Source: Candidatus Kuenenia stuttgartensis (GTDB lineage: Bacteria; Planctomycetota; Planctomycetia; Pirellulales; UBA1268). From it: a stretch of 64,000 bases of DNA. The notes beneath the pieces were generated by a model, which ran no database searches, had not been told where the DNA came from, and saw nothing but the letters and a program-made list of their open reading frames with translations. A program made the translations under genes and the position numbers. Below are positions 37,609 to 47,021 of this stretch, one piece after another (positions within the stretch are counted from its first letter, which is position 1; each line of letters begins with the position of its first letter). The DNA is taken from positions 1 through 64,000 of the forward strand of contig CAMDDJ010000013.1 in NCBI GenBank assembly GCA_945891385.1, read 5' to 3'.

Positions 37609-38265
37609 TCAGAGGCCGTCGTCGGTGATCGAGCCGAGACCGGTCTTCGGCACCGGTGGATGCCAGACGGTCCAGTTGCCCGCGGACATCCGTTCGTGGA
37701 GGAGGCTCCGATCCACCTCGGGCGATGCGGCCCAGGGTTGGGTGATGTCCTGGGCCGTGTGGTACAGGTAAAAGCCGACGTCTTTCGAGCTTCGCGGCCC
37801 GGGCCGACGGGCCATGGGGCTGTCGGGCTTCAGCGGCCAGACGACGAGCAAGAAATCGCTCGGGGCGACGCCGGCCACCGTGCTCTCCCGCCAGGGCGCG
37901 AAGGTGCACTGCATCATCGGCGGACGGTTCCGCGCGGCAGCAGCATTCGGCGGAGCGGCTAGAGGCTGCCGCTGGTCGAGGGCGTCGAAGAGGGGCTTCT
38001 CCTCCATGAAGGGCAGCACCTCCCGGGCCCAGCCGCCCGGATAGGGAGGATTCGGAGCCGGCGGCAGCCCACGGGCGGCCTCCATGTACATGCGGAGGGC
38101 CAGGCCCAACTGCCGCTTGTGGTCGGCACACTTCGACCGCGCCATCCCCGCCCGCACCGACTGGATCGCGGGCATGAGCAGGGTCAGGAGCGTGGCGATG
38201 ATCGCCAGGCAGACAAGCAGTTCTACGAGCGACACCCCTGGCCGCACAGTCGCCCGCTCCCGCAT
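37609..38265 (-). CDS. Prepilin-type N-terminal protein (DUF1559-like)
   Basis: The N-terminus GVSLVELLVCLAIIATLLTL is a type IV pilin/pseudopilin methylation motif and helix, but with Val instead of Phe after the cleavage Gly. The following SVRAGMARSKCADHKRQLGL and ALRMYMEAARGLPPAPNP match the start of the very abundant planctomycete DUF1559 (SBP_bac_10) proteins, and the middle KPLFDALDQ is also of this type. At 218 residues it is shorter than the usual about 300-350. It lies 70 bp downstream of the M56 gene on the same strand. The role in this family is unknown, perhaps cell-surface pseudopilin structures. Confidence 0.85.
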   Translation of the reverse strand: MRERATVRPGVSLVELLVCLAIIATLLTLLMPAIQSVRAGMARSKCADHKRQLGLALRMYMEAARGLPPAPNPPYPGGWAREVLPFMEEKPLFDALDQRQPLAAPPNAAAARNRPPMMQCTFAPWRESTVAGVAPSDFLLVVWPLKPDSPMARRPGPRSSKDVGFYLYHTAQDITQPWAASPEVDRSLLHERMSAGNWTVWHPPVPKTGLGSITDDGL

Positions 38266-38335
38266 GGCCTGCTCCTTTCGCCCTCACGCCCCGTCGCTCG
38301 GCGAGTCTACACGCTCGTCGAATGCCTGACAGAAG

Positions 38336-41300
38336 CTACGGTGGCGGGAACTTCGGGGTTGTTGGAACCCTCACATCGCCCGACGGAATCCTCACATCGC
38401 CCAGCTGTTTCGCCTCGCCCGGCTCGACGGTGGCGTTCGCCACAGTGAGAACCGCGCCGTTTCTGACATCCTCGGTCGTGCAGTTGTAGTTCCAGCCGGG
38501 CACGAGCTTCGGGAGCGTGAATTCCCCTTTCGCATCTGTCGTGACCTCGCCGCCGAAGCAGGTCGTCGAAAACCGGGGATCGCCAAGGGAGATCGGAACC
38601 CCGTAGCGCAGCCTGACTCCGGCCGCCGCCTGCGATCCGTCCTCCTTCAGCAGCCGACCGCGTGCGCTCCCCAGCGGGCTCAGGGGCACCGTCAGCGCGG
38701 TCTCCGGCGCCTCCACCGCAACGATGCCGCCCGCAGTGTCGTCGCCACTCGAGACATGCACGAGCGCCGGTTCAGAGACCACCTCGACCTCGAATCGGCC
38801 ATCTTCCGCCGTCGCGGCCTTCGCCGTGTCAATTGAGAGCGCGCCTTTGCCGAAGAACGTCACGCGGGCCGCCGCCACTGGTTCCCGGGTGTCACCCCGC
38901 ACCACTGTCCCTGTCAGCGTCTTTCGGCCCTTGACCGGGATCTCGAGATCGATGCCGATCTCGGGCTCGCCGCCGACGGTCACTTTCTTGCCCGGCACCA
39001 TCGGGATGAACAGCTCGTAGGTGCCCTCGCCAGCCATGAATTCGAATTCGCCATCGACGCCGGTCGTGATGGTCTGCTGATACCTCGGGCAGACCCAGAT
39101 CTTCGATCCCTCGGGATTGGGAAGGAGGTCTGCGCCAAGCTCATTGAGCGGCGTGCCCTGCTGGGTGAAATAGACGTACTTCCCGGCCACCGGCTCCGAC
39201 GTGGCGTTGTTCAGCAGCCGTCCGTGCACCCGCGTCGCGGGACCGAGCGTGAAGTCGTGATCCTCGACGGCCATCTCGGGCAGGACGACAAAGCCGGATA
39301 CCGCCGGTGCCGACCATTGTTTGTCGGCGATCGTCAGCATGTACACCTGGAGGGGCGCAACCGGCAGCTCGTAGCGGCCCGCCCCATCCGTCTGAACCCC
39401 GCGGTGAAAGTCGTCCATCGAGTGGCCGGCCCCGTGCGCGACCACGTTGATGCCGGCAGCCGGGCGGCCATCGGCAAACCGAACGCTGCCGCGAAGCGTC
39501 ACAAAACGCTCGAGCTGGACGGCGAGCGTGTGTGCGTCGCGGCCCGGCTCGTATTCCGTCCGCCGCTCGACGAATCCCTCCGCCCCCGACCAGACGGTGG
39601 TCAGAGTCGTCTGCCACGCGGGAAACCAGGCAAAGGTAACGAGCCCGTGCTCGTCGCTCCTCTGATCCATCGCAGGCAGCAGGCTCAGATTCAGCTGGTC
39701 ATCGCGACCCGGCTTCTTGACCAGCCAGACATTGGACCGGGCGGTCGCGATCGGCTCACCCTTGAAATCCTTGATCTGAACGCTGAAGGGCGAGGCGCCG
39801 TCGAGCACCAGGGTTTCGCCGGGCTCGTCGGGAAACCTGGCCGGCTTCGTCAATCGGTCACCGGCCTGGTCCCACGGGAGCGTGTAGAGCTTGTAATCGA
39901 GGCCCTGATGATCCTTCCAGGCGACGACCGCCTCGACGGTCTCCGACTGCGGCAAGGCCACGCTGGCCTGGCCGTCGGCTGCCGTGAGCACGGGGCCGAA
40001 ATTCAGCGGCCACCTCAGCTGAAACGCGACTGCGGCTCCTTCGACAGGGCGGCCTTCACCATCCACCACGAGCACCCGGGCCAGCCGCGCGGGCTCCGCC
40101 ACGATCCTGATGACGTCTGATTCGGGAGCCGAGTCGCCCTCGGGGACCCGGTACAAGCCGATCAGTGATTGATCCGGCGAAGTCGCCGAGATCCGGATGT
40201 TATGCAACACACCAGGCGGGGTCTTGTTCGGGATACCCAGGTCGAGCGAGAACACGCCGGCGTCGTCAGCGACGGCCTTCAACGGAGGCACGGCATCGCT
40301 CATACCGAAGAGGGCTGCCACCCGCACGATTCCGCGCGGCACCGGGTTTCCCGCTCCATCGACGACGACGCCCGCGAGCAACGCCGTCTTAGCGGCCTCG
40401 GTACCAGTGGACGCATCCGGCTCGGATGGGGTGGCCGGCGTCTCGTTCGCGGCCTCGTTTCGCTGTGCGACCGCTGCACCACAGGCCACGAGCATGGCTC
40501 CGGCCACCACGGCGCACCCGAATCGACGCCCGAGCTCGGGCCGCACCGCTCGGTCGGTCAGGATGCGTGTCACCCTCGCGGCGAGCGACGACCGGAGCGT
40601 GACCGCGGCGAACATGGCTGCGGGCGGTTGAGGCACAAGCGCCAGGAGCGAATGAGCGTAGTCCAGAGGATCGCCGCCCGCGTTCACGGCCCAGTCATCG
40701 CAGGCCTCCTCCGCCAGAGTGCGCATCTGCCTGCGACCGAGCCAGGCGAGCGGATTCCACCAGAGCAGCGTGGCCGCCACGTCTCCGGCCAGGTCGGCCA
40801 GGTGATCGCGTCGGACCAAGTGGGCCAGTTCGTGGCAGAACACCGCTTCCCAGGCGAGCGAGGCATCCGGGCCGGCATCGTCGGGCACGAGCACCACCGG
40901 GCGGCCCCAGCACCAGATCATCGGACAGCGACACCCCGGCGAACGGGCCAGACGCGGCGGCGCGATCCCGATCCGCCGCGCCGCGTGCCCGAGCGACGCC
41001 TGCAGTGCCCCGTCGTGAACGGGCACCGCTCGGCGGACGAGCCGCATCCCTCCGACGAGGCCGTGCAGCATGCGAGCCGCCCCGGCGAACGCTCCGGTGA
41101 GCCACATCGCCAGAAGAACCACCGGCTGAAATCCCGCGATCGTCGGCCCTTTCCAGGATGCCGCGTCTCCGATTCCGGTCCGCGGCCTCGGACCGGCGGC
41201 GGTGCGGACTGCACCAGCCCTCTCGGCCATGAGCGTGTCGGCCTCGTCGCTGACCACTGGCCGTGATTCGGGGTGATCGCCGTCGGGCCCGAAGCGGATC

Positions 41301-41563
41301 ACCGGCGATTCAAGATTCGCTGGCATCGCACCTACTTCCCGCGGCGGAAGGAGCCCCAACTGGAGCGATCCGGCGGCCAGCGTGAGCAGTGGCGTCGCCA
41401 CCGCGGCCGCAAGGGCGACCGTGACCGCAAGATGGGCCCGAGCCGGGCGGCAACGCCAGATGCGGCTCGCGATGAGTCCTGCCGCAAGCCAGCAACTCGA
41501 CTGCCAGGCCACGACCCACAGACCGCCGGCGGAAATCGCGGACTCGAAGAAGAGTTCCCTCAT
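38336..41563 (-). CDS. M56 (BlaR1-type) membrane metallopeptidase with large extracellular Ig-like/CarboxypepD_reg region
   Basis: The N-terminus has four membrane helices around a zinc protease core: VFCHELAHLVRRDHLADLAG (HExxH) and LAEEACDDWAVNAGGD (third ligand Glu). A helix at about 355-372 (GCAVVAGAMLVACGAAVAQR) leads to about 690 outside residues with at least five carboxypeptidase-regulatory or Ig-like modules, for example LLAGVVVDGAGNPVPRGIVR, ARVLVVDGEGRPVEGAAVAF and LTGTVVRGDTREPVAAARVT. It overlaps the blaI-type gene by ATGA. In BlaR1/MecR1 systems the protease relays an outside signal to inactivate the repressor; here there is no penicillin-binding domain, so the signal is something else. 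Confidence 0.9.
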   Translation of the reverse strand: MRELFFESAISAGGLWVVAWQSSCWLAAGLIASRIWRCRPARAHLAVTVALAAAVATPLLTLAAGSLQLGLLPPREVGAMPANLESPVIRFGPDGDHPESRPVVSDEADTLMAERAGAVRTAAGPRPRTGIGDAASWKGPTIAGFQPVVLLAMWLTGAFAGAARMLHGLVGGMRLVRRAVPVHDGALQASLGHAARRIGIAPPRLARSPGCRCPMIWCWGRPVVLVPDDAGPDASLAWEAVFCHELAHLVRRDHLADLAGDVAATLLWWNPLAWLGRRQMRTLAEEACDDWAVNAGGDPLDYAHSLLALVPQPPAAMFAAVTLRSSLAARVTRILTDRAVRPELGRRFGCAVVAGAMLVACGAAVAQRNEAANETPATPSEPDASTGTEAAKTALLAGVVVDGAGNPVPRGIVRVAALFGMSDAVPPLKAVADDAGVFSLDLGIPNKTPPGVLHNIRISATSPDQSLIGLYRVPEGDSAPESDVIRIVAEPARLARVLVVDGEGRPVEGAAVAFQLRWPLNFGPVLTAADGQASVALPQSETVEAVVAWKDHQGLDYKLYTLPWDQAGDRLTKPARFPDEPGETLVLDGASPFSVQIKDFKGEPIATARSNVWLVKKPGRDDQLNLSLLPAMDQRSDEHGLVTFAWFPAWQTTLTTVWSGAEGFVERRTEYEPGRDAHTLAVQLERFVTLRGSVRFADGRPAAGINVVAHGAGHSMDDFHRGVQTDGAGRYELPVAPLQVYMLTIADKQWSAPAVSGFVVLPEMAVEDHDFTLGPATRVHGRLLNNATSEPVAGKYVYFTQQGTPLNELGADLLPNPEGSKIWVCPRYQQTITTGVDGEFEFMAGEGTYELFIPMVPGKKVTVGGEPEIGIDLEIPVKGRKTLTGTVVRGDTREPVAAARVTFFGKGALSIDTAKAATAEDGRFEVEVVSEPALVHVSSGDDTAGGIVAVEAPETALTVPLSPLGSARGRLLKEDGSQAAAGVRLRYGVPISLGDPRFSTTCFGGEVTTDAKGEFTLPKLVPGWNYNCTTEDVRNGAVLTVANATVEPGEAKQLGDVRIPSGDVRVPTTPKFPPP

Positions 41564-41952
41564 TGTTTCCGCTCCTTGCGTTTCTTCGCGATCAACGCTC
41601 CCAGTTCGGCCAGTTCCTCGGCGGTGATTCGCCGGTCGTCCAAGAGATGCTGAAACGCGGCGAGTGGGTCGCCGCCGAAGACACGATCGACGAGGCCGTG
41701 GAGGCTGCCGCGGCCGGCCTCGTCACGCGAGCAGGTGGGGAAGTAGACATAGGCCCGGCCCGCCTCCCGATGGTCGAGCCAGCCGGCCTTTTCGAGCTTC
41801 TGCATCACCGACAGCACGGTGGTGTAGGCCGGCTGCTTGCGGCGACCGAGGCCGGAGCGGACATCGGCGACGGTGCCCTCCCCGAGTTCCCAGAGCACCT
41901 CGAGCACCGACCGCTGGAGCGCGCCGAGCGTATCGAGCGATCCCGGAGCCAT
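41560..41952 (-). CDS. BlaI/MecI-family transcriptional repressor
   Basis: The 130-residue winged-helix protein reads LGALQRSVLEVLWELGEGTV, then TVLSVMQKLEKAGWLDHREA and the wing RAYVYFPTCSRDEAGRG; the C-terminal dimerisation tail ends AELGALIAKKRKERKQ. This is the BlaI/MecI/CopY fold. It is the first gene of the cluster with the M56 protease (4-nt overlap) and probably the prepilin-like gene. A perfect CTACTACG-CAT-CGTAGTAG palindrome lies 43 bp upstream over the predicted -10 box, so it should repress its own operon. Confidence 0.93.
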   Translation of the reverse strand: MAPGSLDTLGALQRSVLEVLWELGEGTVADVRSGLGRRKQPAYTTVLSVMQKLEKAGWLDHREAGRAYVYFPTCSRDEAGRGSLHGLVDRVFGGDPLAAFQHLLDDRRITAEELAELGALIAKKRKERKQ

Positions 41953-41994
41953 CGCAACGCCTCGTGTGCGAGTGTGCCGAACCCACCGCCTTAA

Positions 41995-42013
41995 CTACTA
42001 CGCATCGTAGTAG
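41995..42013. promoter_or_regulatory. BlaI-type operator palindrome
   Basis: CTACTACGCATCGTAGTAG is a perfect inverted repeat (8-bp arms, 3-bp spacer). It resembles the TACTAC/GTAGTA-type boxes bound by BlaI/MecI repressors and covers the -10 element of the predicted promoter. Confidence 0.75.
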
Positions 42014-42032
42014 GTTATCCTCCTCGCGTCAA
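42004..42032 (-). promoter_or_regulatory. Promoter of the blaI-M56 operon
   Basis: Read on the minus strand, TTGACG (42032-42027) and TACGAT (42009-42004) are spaced by 17 bp, and the -10 lies inside the operator palindrome. The transcript would start about 45 bp upstream of the repressor ATG. Confidence 0.6.
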
Positions 42033-42040
42033 GTGACGGC

Positions 42041-42418
42041 TCAAGTCGCCCGCCGATCGAGGAGCTCCCATCCGATCAGATGCCGTGAGCCCCCTGGTTC
42101 CGGGCTCACCGCAGCCGCTTGGCAATGGCACGTGGCAAGATCGCTGATCAGGCCGAGCTTCTCCATTCGCAGGAGCAGATCGCGAAACGTCTCCGATGCG
42201 TTCGCTTCTCGAACCCGCTCCCAGGTGCGAAAAAACTTGAGACTCGATTCAAAAGCCCTCAAGAATCGGTCGCTCAGCGCGTCGAATGGCTCCCGCTCGC
42301 GTGGCGAGTAAATACGGTCCGGGTCGAATGGCAGAAAGCTCGCCGCCGAAGCAAATACGAGTTCGAGAGCCGCCCGCAGTTTGGCCTGGGAGTCGACGAG
42401 GAGCGGCTCGACCGTCAT
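42041..42418 (-). CDS. HEPN-like partner of a minimal nucleotidyltransferase, C-terminus atypical
   Basis: The start is ATG 42418 (MTVEPLLVDSQAKLRAALEL), overlapping the nucleotidyltransferase stop (ATGA); the track start at 42514 is too early. The helical core FDALSDRFLRAFESSLKFFR and ASETFRDLLLRMEKLGLISD matches HEPN/HepT-like or nucleotidyltransferase-substrate-binding proteins. The expected HEPN R-x4-H motif is absent: after GLISD the sequence becomes LATCHCQAAAVSPEPGGSRH, unlike the family. It may be frameshifted or truncated near its 3' end. It would be half of a type VII (HEPN/MNT) toxin-antitoxin pair, possibly disabled. Confidence 0.6.
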   Translation of the reverse strand: MTVEPLLVDSQAKLRAALELVFASAASFLPFDPDRIYSPREREPFDALSDRFLRAFESSLKFFRTWERVREANASETFRDLLLRMEKLGLISDLATCHCQAAAVSPEPGGSRHLIGWELLDRRAT

Positions 42419-42783
42419 GTGATCCTCACGCGTCGCAGCGACTGCAGAAACGCCTCCTCGGCGGGCCCGAGTCGCTCCGGATCGAGCACGACGACATCGA
42501 TTCGCTCCTCGCACCGCATGAAGAATCGACTGCTCACCCGGCGAGCCGTCTCAAATCGCGGTGCACTCGTGACAATGAGCAGGTCGATGTCGCCGCCCCG
42601 TCCGGTCGGATCGGTCCGTGAGCCAAACAGCTCGACCGAATCCGCCACGATCCCATCGACAGCCGCCGCGACCGCCAGAGCCTCGGCGTCGTCGAGTCTC
42701 ACCAGACCTGCCGCCCGCAGTGTGCCGAGCGACCGCTCGACCGCGACGGCAGACTGGACGTGACCGGTGACGGCGTGCGACAT
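42415..42783 (-). CDS. Minimal nucleotidyltransferase (MNT-like)
   Basis: The 122-residue protein has a nucleotidyltransferase core: VELFGSRTDPTGRGGDIDLL gives the G-S-x(n)-D-x-D pattern with DIDLLIV, and the third acidic position is in RIDVVVLDPERLG. It is somewhat longer before the motif than the shortest MntA proteins. In known MNT/HEPN modules this protein AMPylates and silences the HEPN ribonuclease. The downstream gene overlaps by 4 nt and looks like that partner. The track start is accepted; no RBS stands out. Confidence 0.8.
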   Translation of the reverse strand: MSHAVTGHVQSAVAVERSLGTLRAAGLVRLDDAEALAVAAAVDGIVADSVELFGSRTDPTGRGGDIDLLIVTSAPRFETARRVSSRFFMRCEERIDVVVLDPERLGPAEEAFLQSLRRVRIT

Positions 42784-42914
42784 GGCCGGCGCTCCGGCAA
42801 GACTTGGGAACTTGCGTGCAACGATTCCCTGATCATATCGCCGCTATGGGACGGTCGAGCCTGCGATGCAGCACCCGCGGCCACCGGCTCGCGGGCCTGC
42901 GCGGACATCGAAGC

Positions 42915-44183
42915 TCAGACAGCCGCCTCGGCACCGGCCTGGAGCCGGGCAGCCGGCACGGGGAACTGCTCGGCCAGATCGGCCACCTCGCCGCGGACCC
43001 GCGCGACCGTGGCCGGGTCGTCGGGCGACCTGAGGGCCTCGAGGATCCAGGCGGCGATCCGCCGCATCTCGTCGGTGCCCATCCCCCGCGTGGTGATCGC
43101 CGGCGTGCCGAGGCGGATGCCGGAGGGATCCATCGGCTTCCGCTCGTCGTAGGGGATCATGTTCTTGTTGCAGGTGATCCCGCAGCGGTCGAGCGTCTCC
43201 TCGGCGAGCTTGCCGCCGATGCCCAGCGGCGTCACATCGACGAGCATCAGGTGGTTGTCGGTGCCGCCGCTGACGAGTTTCACCCCGCCGGCCGCCAGCG
43301 CCGCGGCGAGCGTCCGGGCGTTGTCGACCACGCGGCGGCCATACGCCTTGAAGTCGGGCTTGATGGCCTCGGCGAAGGCCACCGCCTTGCCCGCGATCAC
43401 GTGCATCAACGGCCCACCCTGCTGCCCAGGAAACACCGAGCGGTCGAGATCCTTGGCATGCTCTGCCCGGCACATCGCGATCCCGCCGCGGGGGCCGCGG
43501 AGGGTCTTGTGGGTGGTGCTCGTGACGAAGTCGGCGACGGGCACGGGGTTGTCGTGGATGCCGGCGGCGACCAGGCCCGCGTAGTGGGCCATGTCGACGA
43601 GCAGCTTGGCGCCGACCTCGCGGGCAATCTCGGCGAACTTCCCGTGGGGAATCTCCCGCGGATAGGCGCTCGCCCCGGCCACGATCAGCTTCGGCTTGTG
43701 CTCGCGGGCCAGGCTCGCGATCTGGTCGAAGTCGAGCAGCGAGGTGTCCCGCCGCACGCCGTAGTGGACAAACTTGTAAAAGATGCCCGAGCTATTGAGC
43801 TTCATCCCGTGGGTGAGATGGCCGCCATGGGCGAGGTCGAAGGCGAGCACGGTGTCGCCCGGCTGGATCGCGGCGAGGTACACCGCCGCATTGGCCTGGC
43901 TGCCCGAGTGGGGCTGCACGTTGACATGCTCGGCTCCGAAGAGGGCCTTGAGCCGGTCGCGGGCCAGGTCTTCCACTCGGTCGACGAACTCGCACCCGCC
44001 GTAGTACCGGCGGCCGGGATAGCCCTCGGCGTATTTGTTCGTGAGCACGCTGCCCACGGCCTGCATCACGGCCGGGCTGGTGAAGTTTTCGCTGGCGATC
44101 AGCTCCAAACCTTCCGCCTGCCGCTCCTGCTCGGCGGCGACGGCCGACCAGACCTCGGGATCTTCCTGCTCGAGAATGTTCAC
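42915..44183 (-). CDS. glyA: Serine hydroxymethyltransferase
   Basis: The start is placed at GTG 44183 ([20 protein letters not shown]) with GGAG upstream; the track's 44645 start extends through unrelated sequence. The fold-type I PLP enzyme features are complete: [77 protein letters not shown], the PLP-lysine block [17 protein letters not shown] and [14 protein letters not shown]. It converts serine and tetrahydrofolate to glycine and methylene-THF. 422 residues is the normal length. It stands alone between the NTase pair and the site-2 protease gene. Confidence 0.97.
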   Translation of the reverse strand: MNILEQEDPEVWSAVAAEQERQAEGLELIASENFTSPAVMQAVGSVLTNKYAEGYPGRRYYGGCEFVDRVEDLARDRLKALFGAEHVNVQPHSGSQANAAVYLAAIQPGDTVLAFDLAHGGHLTHGMKLNSSGIFYKFVHYGVRRDTSLLDFDQIASLAREHKPKLIVAGASAYPREIPHGKFAEIAREVGAKLLVDMAHYAGLVAAGIHDNPVPVADFVTSTTHKTLRGPRGGIAMCRAEHAKDLDRSVFPGQQGGPLMHVIAGKAVAFAEAIKPDFKAYGRRVVDNARTLAAALAAGGVKLVSGGTDNHLMLVDVTPLGIGGKLAEETLDRCGITCNKNMIPYDERKPMDPSGIRLGTPAITTRGMGTDEMRRIAAWILEALRSPDDPATVARVRGEVADLAEQFPVPAARLQAGAEAAV

Positions 44184-44326
44184 GGGGACGGCTCCTGGGG
44201 CGAAAACGGACACCGGCACCTTCAAAACCGGCCTGCCGGACCGCCCGTAACGGTCGATTGTGGAACCCCCTTGCCGAAGCGTCAACAATCGCTCGTGGCG
44301 GCCGCAGAAGCTAGCCCGGCTCCCGC

Positions 44327-45232
44327 TCAATCGATCCGCAGCGGCTCGGGCATGAACGTCACGATCGGGATCAGAAAACAGGCCAGGCCGAGGGCCGTGC
44401 GGAAGGGGTCGAGCGGCTGACGCTCCTCGCGGATCGGGGGATGGTCCACCCCCAAGAAGCTCACGATCACGATCAGAGCCACCCAGTTTGTCTGGCCGCT
44501 GATGATCACCGTCAGGATCGAGGCGATCAGGGCGGTGCGGGCCACCCAGTTGCCCTTGCGGCCAAACACGGCATAGCAGACATGGCCGCCATCGAGCTGG
44601 CTGACGGGAATCATGTTGAGCCCCGTCACGAGCAACCCCACCCAACCCGCCATGAAGAGCGGATTGGGGGTCACCGTCGTGCCCGTCGGCAGGTCGGGCC
44701 GCACGAGCGACTGGATCCAGACCGCCAGGGGCGCGAGCGCAAAGGGATTCGCCTCGCCCACGGTGCCGCCGATCAGCCCGAGCGTCAACAGCGGGATCGC
44801 CACCACCAGGCCAGCCAGCGGCCCGGCGATTGCGATGTCGAAGAGCTGCCGACGGTCAGCACGGGAGCCCTCCATGCCGATCACGGCGCCAAGGGTGCCG
44901 GTGAGTAGGATCGGCATCGGGATGAAGAACGGCAGCGTGGCCGGAATGCCGTGGAGCTTCGCGGCGATGAAGTGGCCTGCTTCGTGGGCGGTCAGCACGG
45001 CCATCACGGCCGCGGCATAGAGCAACCCACGGCTCCAGTGCTCGGCCACGGCCGAAGCGATGTCGGCATCGTCCACACCCAAGAGCAGCGGCTCCCAGCC
45101 GACGGCGCCGGCCGCGAAGGTGGTGATCGCCGTCAAGATGTAGAGCAGCGTCTGAAGCCTGACCCGCGGCCGCGGCCGCGAGCGCAGAAGCGTCTCCAGG
45201 TCGGGTTCGTCGCGCGAGAAAGCAGGGTTCAT
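44327..45232 (-). CDS. Site-2-protease-family (M50) membrane metalloprotease
   Basis: The ATG 45232 ([20 protein letters not shown]) is preferred over the track start. About seven membrane helices surround the zinc site: HExxH-type [17 protein letters not shown] and the third-ligand block [20 protein letters not shown]. The long central segment [20 protein letters not shown] is typical of the EGY1/FtsH-independent S2P subgroup seen in cyanobacteria and planctomycetes. No PDZ domain is visible. It cuts membrane-spanning regulators or signal peptides; the partner is unknown. It is divergent from the secreted hypothetical gene at 45319. Confidence 0.9.
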   Translation of the reverse strand: MNPAFSRDEPDLETLLRSRPRPRVRLQTLLYILTAITTFAAGAVGWEPLLLGVDDADIASAVAEHWSRGLLYAAAVMAVLTAHEAGHFIAAKLHGIPATLPFFIPMPILLTGTLGAVIGMEGSRADRRQLFDIAIAGPLAGLVVAIPLLTLGLIGGTVGEANPFALAPLAVWIQSLVRPDLPTGTTVTPNPLFMAGWVGLLVTGLNMIPVSQLDGGHVCYAVFGRKGNWVARTALIASILTVIISGQTNWVALIVIVSFLGVDHPPIREERQPLDPFRTALGLACFLIPIVTFMPEPLRID

Positions 45233-45318
45233 GGGCGGCACGTCCGCAGAATACTGGCTTTCTTCCAGTTCTGGTAAACTCCAGCCGCTTTTCACCTCCC
45301 CCAAGGGAATCCGCGACC

Positions 45319-47007
45319 ATGCACGCCGCTCGCCGTCTCCTGCTCGCCGTCTCCGCCGCCCTGGTGGCGTTCACCGCGGTCGTTCCGCCGGCTCCGCTCC
45401 GCGCCGCCGAGCCCACCGTCGTCGCCGCCGTGGGCATCGATGGCTATGCCGACATCAAGAAGCAGCTCGGCTGGCTGGGCAACCAGGTCGGCAGCCCGCA
45501 GCTCCCGGCCCTGGCCGAGTCGTTCGTGATGATGGCCACGGAGTTCAAGGGCCTCGCCGGCCTCGATCCCGGCCGGCCGCTCGGCGTGGTCGTGTCGGCG
45601 AATCCGGCCGATGAGAACGAGCCGGTCGCCCACATGTATGTGCCCGTCAAGGATCTCGCCAAGCTGCTCGACGTGTTCAAGGGCGTGACCGGCCCGACGC
45701 AGCAGGTCGGCGACAAGCGGGTGCTCGCGCTACCCAACGGCATGCGGCTGGAAATCGCCGAACGCAACGGCTGGGCGGTGCTCGCCCCCCAGGGCAGCGC
45801 AGCCGGCCTGGCCGCTCCCGAGGAGATCATCGCCGACCTGGTGAAGGATTTCTCAATCGGCGTGCGGCTCTTTCCGTCGGCCATGCCCGAGGGCATGCGA
45901 GAGCGGGTGCGAAGCATGGCCGAAGAGGCGGTCGAGCGAGCCGCCGAGCAGGGGCAGCAGGTCGACCCGGCCGCCCTGGCGCTCGGACTCAAGAGTCTCG
46001 AAACGGTCGAGACGATCACCTTCGGCGTGGCGATCGACGAGCCTGAAGAGCAGGTGTTTCTCGAGAGCCGCACGGTGATGGTGCCGGGCTCTCCGGCGGC
46101 AGCGGGCTGGTCGGCCGCCGCCAAGAGCGATGCCGGCCTCGGGCTGCCAGCAGCCGCCGACGGCAAGCCGGCCGCCGCGCGGGCCCACTACACCCAAGAC
46201 ATCGCCGAGGCCAATCGGCTGGCGATCGAAGCCACGCTCGTGCAGCTCCTGCCCGCGGGCACCGGCGACCCGATCACCGACTCTCTCTTTGGCATCGTCC
46301 AGGATCTCGCGGGGGCGATGCTCGACGCCGGCGGGCTCGACGCCGGCCTGATCGTCGACACGAGCGCGGCCGACGGCGACCATCCCCTGCCCGCCGTCAC
46401 GCTTTCGGCTCACATCAAGGACGGCCCCGCGCTTGAAAAGCAGGTGAAGAATCGACTCGGCCGCGAGGGCTCGCTCCCCCGCGAGGCGACCGCCAAGTTC
46501 GACGTGGGCAAGGAGGCCGGGGCGAATCTCCATGAGATCGCGATCGACATCTCGGGACTGCCGCAGGCCCAGGTGCTGGGCGACACGCTCGTCGCCACGC
46601 TCGCCGTGGCCAACGACCGGGCCTATCTGCTCGTCGGCGGCGATGCCAAGAAGCAGCTGGTAGCCGCGACCGCCGCCGGCAAGCAGCCGGCCGCCGCCAG
46701 CAAGCCGCTGGCCGGGATCGACCTCTCGGTCGCCAGCCTGCTCGGGTATGCCGCCCGGATGAGCGAACGCTTCAATCCCGCAGACCCTGCCGGCGAAGCC
46801 CTGGCGCGGGTTGCGGCCGAGGTCGCCGACAAGCCGGCCACGCTCGTCACCCTGCTCGTGCGGCCAATCGAACGCGGCGGTTCGATTCGGCTGGCGGTCG
46901 ATGCCGGAGCGCTCGAAGCACTCTCGTCGGCCGTCACGGCTCAGAGCATCACGACCCAGCAGTTTGAGGGCGCCCTACCCCCGGGCGTTCCCGCCCTCGC
47001 CCCGTAA
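45319..47007 (+). CDS. Exported hypothetical protein
   Basis: The 562-residue protein has a clear signal peptide (MHAARRLLLAVSAALVAFTA to PLRAAE). The remainder alternates short beta-rich and helical blocks with no membrane helix: GIDGYADIKKQLGWLGNQVG, DPGRPLGVVVSANPADENEP, LAKLLDVFKGVTGPTQQVGD and SVASLLGYAARMSERFNPAD. The arrangement resembles exported planctomycete proteins of unknown function sometimes described as DUF3352-like, but I cannot name a family with certainty. It is separated by only 14 bp from lysA on the same strand, so co-transcription is possible; a functional link is not evident. Confidence 0.8.
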   Translation: MHAARRLLLAVSAALVAFTAVVPPAPLRAAEPTVVAAVGIDGYADIKKQLGWLGNQVGSPQLPALAESFVMMATEFKGLAGLDPGRPLGVVVSANPADENEPVAHMYVPVKDLAKLLDVFKGVTGPTQQVGDKRVLALPNGMRLEIAERNGWAVLAPQGSAAGLAAPEEIIADLVKDFSIGVRLFPSAMPEGMRERVRSMAEEAVERAAEQGQQVDPAALALGLKSLETVETITFGVAIDEPEEQVFLESRTVMVPGSPAAAGWSAAAKSDAGLGLPAAADGKPAAARAHYTQDIAEANRLAIEATLVQLLPAGTGDPITDSLFGIVQDLAGAMLDAGGLDAGLIVDTSAADGDHPLPAVTLSAHIKDGPALEKQVKNRLGREGSLPREATAKFDVGKEAGANLHEIAIDISGLPQAQVLGDTLVATLAVANDRAYLLVGGDAKKQLVAATAAGKQPAAASKPLAGIDLSVASLLGYAARMSERFNPADPAGEALARVAAEVADKPATLVTLLVRPIERGGSIRLAVDAGALEALSSAVTAQSITTQQFEGALPPGVPALAP

Positions 47008-47021
47008 GGCTTTCGTTCCGC

